Assembly (NCBI GenBank): GCA_031552735.1
Contig: JAVBMF010000061.1
Coordinates: 1 to 36,478, forward strand
Length of the DNA stretch: 36,478 bases
Direction: 5' to 3'
From: JAVBUY01 sp031552735
GTDB taxonomy: Bacteria; Bacillota; Clostridia; Christensenellales; Aristaeellaceae
Both the position numbers and the translations under genes were made by a program. The notes below the pieces were generated by a model. It made no database searches, was not told the origin of the DNA, and saw only the letters and a list, made by a program, of their open reading frames with translations. Within the stretch, counting starts at the first letter, position 1. Every line of letters starts with the position of its first letter. Of the stretch, positions 33,099 to 36,478 are shown piece by piece.

Positions 33099-34163
33099 CT
33101 ACACCTGATTCAATTGTTTGAGCTTTTCACTCTGCTCGGCAAAGGTCAGCGCGTCGATTACCTCGTCCAGATCACCGTCCACAAAATCGTCGATCTTGTA
33201 GATCGTCAGGCCGATGCGGTGATCGGTCACGCGCCCTTGCGGAAAGTTGTAGGTGCGAATGCGCTCGCTTCGGTCGCCGGTGCCGATCTGCGAGCGGCGA
33301 TGCTCGCTGTAGGCACTATCGGCCTCCGACTGCTTCATGTCGTACAGGCGCGCGCGCAGCACACGCATAGCCTTCTCTTTGTTCTTAATCTGCGACTTTT
33401 CATCCTGACAAGTGACGACCAGCCCGGTCGGGATGTGCGTCAGACGCACCGCGGAGTCAGTCCGGTTTACGTGTTGGCCGCCTGAGCCGGACGCGCGATA
33501 AGTATCGACGCGAATGTCGTTGGCGCCGATGTCGATCTCGACCTCCTCCACCTCAGGCAGCACGGCCACCGTGGCGGTAGAGGTATGGATGCGCCCCTGC
33601 GATTCGGTTGCGGGCACGCGCTGCACGCGGTGCACACCGCTCTCGTACTTCAGGCGGCTATACGCACCCTGACCAATCAGCGTGACCACCACTTCCTTCA
33701 CGCCGCCGATCTCGGTGAAGTTATCGCTGAGCATCTCCACGCGCCAGCCATGGCGCTCGGCATAGCGGGTATACATGCGCAGCAGCACCGCGCCAAACAG
33801 ACCCGCCTCGTCTCCGCCCGCACCGGCGCGAATCTCCAGCACCACGTTGCGGTCGTCGTTGGGGTCCTTGGGCAATAATAGCAGCTGAATCTCTCGCTGT
33901 TTTTCGTCGATCGCCTCATCCAGACCGTCCAGCTCTTCACGCGCCATGTCCGCCATGTCGGGATCGCGCAGCATCTCCTGCGCCTCCTCGCGCTGGCGGA
34001 GCATGCCCTCGTATGCCTTGGCAGCCTGAAAAAGCGGCTCTAGCTGCGCGTGCTCACGCATCAGCGTGCGCCAGCGCTGCTGATCGGCCACCACATCGGG
34101 CTGCGAGATCAGCATCGACAACTCATCGTAACGCCCAAAGACCCAATCCAGTTTGTCGAGCAT
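33099..34163 (-). CDS. prfA: Peptide chain release factor 1
   Basis: 354 residues, full length. The stop-codon recognition tripeptide is PAT (184-186), the RF1 form that reads UAA and UAG. The GGQ motif is at 228-230 in SGSGGQHVN; its Gln is methylated by PrmC, encoded by the gene just upstream. It triggers peptide release at stop codons. It begins 5 nt after prmC ends. Confidence 0.98.
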   Translation of the reverse strand: MLDKLDWVFGRYDELSMLISQPDVVADQQRWRTLMREHAQLEPLFQAAKAYEGMLRQREEAQEMLRDPDMADMAREELDGLDEAIDEKQREIQLLLLPKDPNDDRNVVLEIRAGAGGDEAGLFGAVLLRMYTRYAERHGWRVEMLSDNFTEIGGVKEVVVTLIGQGAYSRLKYESGVHRVQRVPATESQGRIHTSTATVAVLPEVEEVEIDIGANDIRVDTYRASGSGGQHVNRTDSAVRLTHIPTGLVVTCQDEKSQIKNKEKAMRVLRARLYDMKQSEADSAYSEHRRSQIGTGDRSERIRTYNFPQGRVTDHRIGLTIYKIDDFVDGDLDEVIDALTFAEQSEKLKQLNQV

Positions 34164-34168
34164 GCGTG

Positions 34169-35017
34169 CTATTCCTCACTTGCTTTCTCGCGCACCGCGC
34201 CGACCACACGCGCGATGCCCTGCAAATCATCAATGATAAACGTCGGACCAATATGCGCCGTAAACAGCGTCGACACCGCGTCGGCTTGACCTTGGCCGAC
34301 CTCCACCAGCAGGCAGCCGCCCGGTGACAGATGCGCCCCGGCCTGCGTCGCCAGCGCGCGGTAGAACACCAACCCATCGCCCCCGCCATCCAGCGCCAAG
34401 CGCGGCTCTGCCTGCACCTCGGGCGCAAGCGTCGCCAACTCGCCGCGCGGAATGTAGGGCGGGTTGGACACGATCACGTCAAACACCTCGCCGGTCAGTG
34501 CGGTAAACAGGTCACTGCGCACGAACCGGACATTCGCGCCCAGACTGCGCGCGTTGCCGCGCGCGATGTCCAGTGCGGCCTCGCTGATGTCCACGGCGGT
34601 CACCTGCGCGCCCTGCCGGGCCATCGCAATGCTAACCGCCAGCGCGCCGGAACCGGTGCCCACATCCAGCACACGCGCGGTGTTGGACGTGCGACGAATG
34701 GCTTGCTCTGCCAGCACCTCGGTATCCAGCCGGGGGATCAGCACATCCGGCGTCACCGAGAAGGAGTGGCCGAGGAAGTCCTGCGTGCCCAGCAGGTATT
34801 GGATGGGCTCACCAGCTACGCGCCGCGCCAAAAGCGCGGAAAACGCTTCCGCGTGCTCCGGCTTCAGCGGCTGGCCACGGCTTAGAATTATCTGCGACCG
34901 GCTGACGCCCAGCACCGCGCCCAGCAGCCAATCGGCCTGCGCCGATGCTTCGCGCGCATCCAGCCCGCAGGCCGCGAGCCTTTCGCGCGCCGCCAGCACC
35001 GCATCAATAATGGTCAC
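34169..35017 (-). CDS. prmC: Release factor glutamine methyltransferase PrmC
   Basis: 282 residues. The SAM-binding motif I is DVGTGSG (118-124) and the catalytic NPPY is at 185-188 (SNPPYIPRGE). The N-terminal helical domain binds the release factor. It methylates the Gln of the GGQ motif in RF1 and RF2. The start overlaps the DUF1385 stop by 4 bp, and prfA follows directly. Confidence 0.97.
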   Translation of the reverse strand: MTIIDAVLAARERLAACGLDAREASAQADWLLGAVLGVSRSQIILSRGQPLKPEHAEAFSALLARRVAGEPIQYLLGTQDFLGHSFSVTPDVLIPRLDTEVLAEQAIRRTSNTARVLDVGTGSGALAVSIAMARQGAQVTAVDISEAALDIARGNARSLGANVRFVRSDLFTALTGEVFDVIVSNPPYIPRGELATLAPEVQAEPRLALDGGGDGLVFYRALATQAGAHLSPGGCLLVEVGQGQADAVSTLFTAHIGPTFIIDDLQGIARVVGAVREKASEE

Positions 35018-36114
35018 TGCTCCGCACCGGGCTGCGCCTCAAGCGCAATGTCCTCGGCCACAGCCGTGATCACCGCCGGAGAAACCGGTGGGCTGTCGGG
35101 CGCGTCCTCGGGTACGGCCTTGCCCGCCCGCTGCGCCAGAATCTTGTCATTGAGCGTCAGCGCCGCCTGCATGGAGGCAATCGCGACCTCCAGCATGGCC
35201 TCGTCGGGCTGGCGTGTGGTCAGCCGCTGCATTTGCAGCCCCGGCCACCGCAGTGCCTTCACCAGCCAGTTTTCGGCGTGCGCCAAGCCTTTTAGCGCCT
35301 CATACGACACGCCGGTAATCACGGGAATAAGCAGCAGGCTGCGCGCCAATCGCGCGATGTAGCTCATCTTCGGGATGCCGAAGATCAGCATGATCAATTG
35401 ATCGGCGACCGCGCCCACCAGGATGGAGATGATCATCACCAGCAGCAGGAACGAGGTACCGCAGCGCGGATGCAGCGTGGAAAACTGCTGCGCGTTTTCG
35501 GGGGTCAGCTCCAGCCCGTGCTCGTTGCAGTAGACCGTCTTATGCTCCGCGCCGTGGTATTGGAACACGCGCTTCATATCCGGGATGAGTCCGGTCAGCC
35601 CAATGTAGGCGATCAGGATCAGCACGCGCACCGCACCGGCGGCCAGATTGACCACAATGGGCGAGGTGGATACCTGATTGACCAGCGTGCCCACGATGCT
35701 GGGCAAAAAGACAAACAGCAGCAGGCTGAGTCCGACCGCCAGCACCATCGCAGTGCCCATGATGATTTTATCAATGCTCTTGCCCAGCTTGGCCGCCAGC
35801 CACTTCTCGAACTTTGAGGGTTCTTCCTCCAGCACGCCGAGCATGCGCGTGGATTTGTTGAGCGTATCCATGCCCATTTTCAGCATCGTCACCATGTTCA
35901 CACAGCCGCGCACCACCGGCCATTTCATCCAACTGTGTTTTTCGGCAATGCTGTGATACGGCTCGGCCTCAACGGCGATGGTGCCGTCCGGCTTGCGCAC
36001 GGCCACCGCGATGGCATGCGGCGCTTTCATCATAACGCCTTCCATGACCGCCTGCCCACCGATATCCACGCGCGCCGGGCTTTCGCATGCGGACGCTTGT
36101 TGCTTCTTTGCCAT
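35014..36114 (-). CDS. DUF1385 membrane protein (YqhQ-like)
   Basis: 366 residues from ATG 36114 (AAAGGAG 8 nt upstream). The N-terminal DIGGQAVMEGVMM and the later FQYHGAEHKTVYCNEHGLELT and LHPRCGTSFLL are the conserved parts of DUF1385; about four to five hydrophobic segments are present. The family's function is unknown. The conserved His and Cys residues suggest metal binding, which is inference. Gene order rpmE-DUF1385-prmC-prfA is common in clostridia. The 178-bp leader (36115-36292) contains a nested hairpin (36145-36190) and no clear promoter that I can support. Confidence 0.92.
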   Translation of the reverse strand: MAKKQQASACESPARVDIGGQAVMEGVMMKAPHAIAVAVRKPDGTIAVEAEPYHSIAEKHSWMKWPVVRGCVNMVTMLKMGMDTLNKSTRMLGVLEEEPSKFEKWLAAKLGKSIDKIIMGTAMVLAVGLSLLLFVFLPSIVGTLVNQVSTSPIVVNLAAGAVRVLILIAYIGLTGLIPDMKRVFQYHGAEHKTVYCNEHGLELTPENAQQFSTLHPRCGTSFLLLVMIISILVGAVADQLIMLIFGIPKMSYIARLARSLLLIPVITGVSYEALKGLAHAENWLVKALRWPGLQMQRLTTRQPDEAMLEVAIASMQAALTLNDKILAQRAGKAVPEDAPDSPPVSPAVITAVAEDIALEAQPGAEQ

Positions 36115-36144
36115 AATACCGTCTCCTTTTCGGGTACTCTCTAT

Positions 36145-36190
36145 GGGATGGACGCGCGGCGAATCGCCAACGATCGTCCGAAAATCACCC
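36145..36190 (-). other. Nested hairpin in the leader of DUF1385-prmC-prfA
   Basis: Minus strand pairings GGACG/CGTCC (36175-36179 with 36150-36154) around GGCG/CGCC (36165-36168 with 36158-36161), with a possible outer GGG/CCC. No T-run follows. It could be a leader element; found by eye only. Confidence 0.3.
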
Positions 36191-36292
36191 AAGTTGTAGT
36201 ATTCGTTCCGCCGATCCGGTTTACCTGCGCCTAACAATAGAAAAAGACGCGGTTTTGGATCGCAAAGATTGACATTTTGACCGCTGTTACAC

Positions 36293-36322
36293 AAAAGAAA
36301 AAGCAGAGTGAATCCACTCTGC
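36293..36322 (-). terminator. Intrinsic terminator of rpmE
   Basis: Minus strand: perfect 8-bp stem GCAGAGTG/CACTCTGC with a 4-nt loop, followed by five T, C and four T. It begins 8 nt after the rpmE stop codon. Confidence 0.93.
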
Positions 36323-36330
36323 CCTTTTGT

Positions 36331-36478
36331 TTAGATGCCGTAGCGCTTCTTGAAGCGATCGACGCGTCCGCCGGTGTCCACCAGCTTCTGCTTGCCCGTG
36401 AAGAACGGGTGGCACTTGGAGCAAATTTCGACTTTCAGCTCTTTCTTGGTGGAGCCGGTCTCGAAGGTCTCGCCGCAC
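36331..36478 (-). CDS. rpmE: 50S ribosomal protein L31, 5' end cut off
   Basis: The last 48 residues are visible, from CGETFETGSTKKELKV to the stop TAA at 36331-36333; the N-terminus lies beyond the window. CGETFETG, EICSKCHPFFTGKQK and GGRVDRFKKRYGI match L31. The cysteines (CG near the start of the visible part, and CSKC) mark the zinc-binding form, as opposed to the zinc-free type made when zinc is scarce. It is transcribed separately from DUF1385-prmC-prfA because a strong terminator follows. Confidence 0.95.
   Translation of the reverse strand, partial: CGETFETGSTKKELKVEICSKCHPFFTGKQKLVDTGGRVDRFKKRYGI

Noticed and set aside
36287..36478. 63-codon frame at the right edge
   Set aside because: The frame beside it encodes the C-terminus of L31 with conserved cysteines, and this one runs through the terminator.

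Overview
The window is a gene-dense, high-GC chromosomal segment of a Gram-positive Bacillota, most likely a clostridium. The evidence is a ctsR-mcsA-mcsB-clpC heat-shock operon, an infC-rpmI-rplT operon with a long leader, a T-box in front of thrS, the rpmE/DUF1385/prmC/prfA/sua5/ywlE cluster, a mrfA-mrfB (yprA-yprB) pair, strong AGGAGG-type ribosome-binding sites and consensus sigma-A promoters. The species cannot be named from the sequence. No rRNA, tRNA, CRISPR, prophage or insertion sequence was found. Almost every gene is on the minus strand; only the partial gene at the left edge and a CPBP membrane protease are on the plus strand.

Layout. 1-738: tail of a DUF4130 (TIGR03915-type) DNA-metabolism protein and a two-way terminator. 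824-6506: a five-gene operon mrfA-mrfB-TPR-aroQ-aldo/keto reductase, mostly with 4-bp stop/start overlaps, behind a good promoter and a LexA-like palindrome. 6523-8017: an M24-fold protein that seems to have lost its metal ligands. 8047-8660: a small conserved-looking gene broken by a frameshift and a stop. 8735-13300: the ctsR-mcsA-mcsB-clpC operon with a CtsR operator at its promoter. 13322-15979: ahcY-mtaD, for S-adenosylhomocysteine and methylthioadenosine processing. 16024-17759: two tandem VanY-type carboxypeptidases. 17973-19824: a JAMM-HflX fusion preceded by a tiny leader ORF. 19875-22030: an iscR-iscS-iscU iron-sulfur operon. 22112-23043: the CPBP protease. 23018-24549: infC-rpmI-rplT with a leader and a structured 3' region. 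24561-26792: thrS with T-box. 26825-36114: a long run of DUF1385, prmC, prfA, ZIP transporter, sua5, ywlE, deoxyinosine glycosylase, pdp, a family 2 glycosyltransferase and an FkbM methyltransferase. 36293-36478: the end of rpmE.

How genes fit together. McsB (protein-arginine kinase), its activator McsA, the ClpC unfoldase that takes phosphoarginine-marked proteins and the CtsR repressor form one operon. The likely eraser, a YwlE-type phosphatase with the specificity threonine, lies about 18 kb away. The translation theme is strong: IF3, L35, L20, L31, ThrRS, RF1, the RF methylase PrmC, the t6A enzyme Sua5 and the ribosome-splitting factor HflX. A DNA-repair theme runs through MrfA/MrfB, the deoxyinosine glycosylase and the DUF4130 protein.

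The observations most worth a second look are the 8-codon leader ORF in front of hflX (it contains Ile-Ala-Val, reminiscent of macrolide-arrest peptides), the LexA-like site before mrfA, the metal-less M24 protein, the structured RNA downstream of rplT and the doubly broken gene next to clpC. No clearly new multi-gene system was found; most of the window is core genome.
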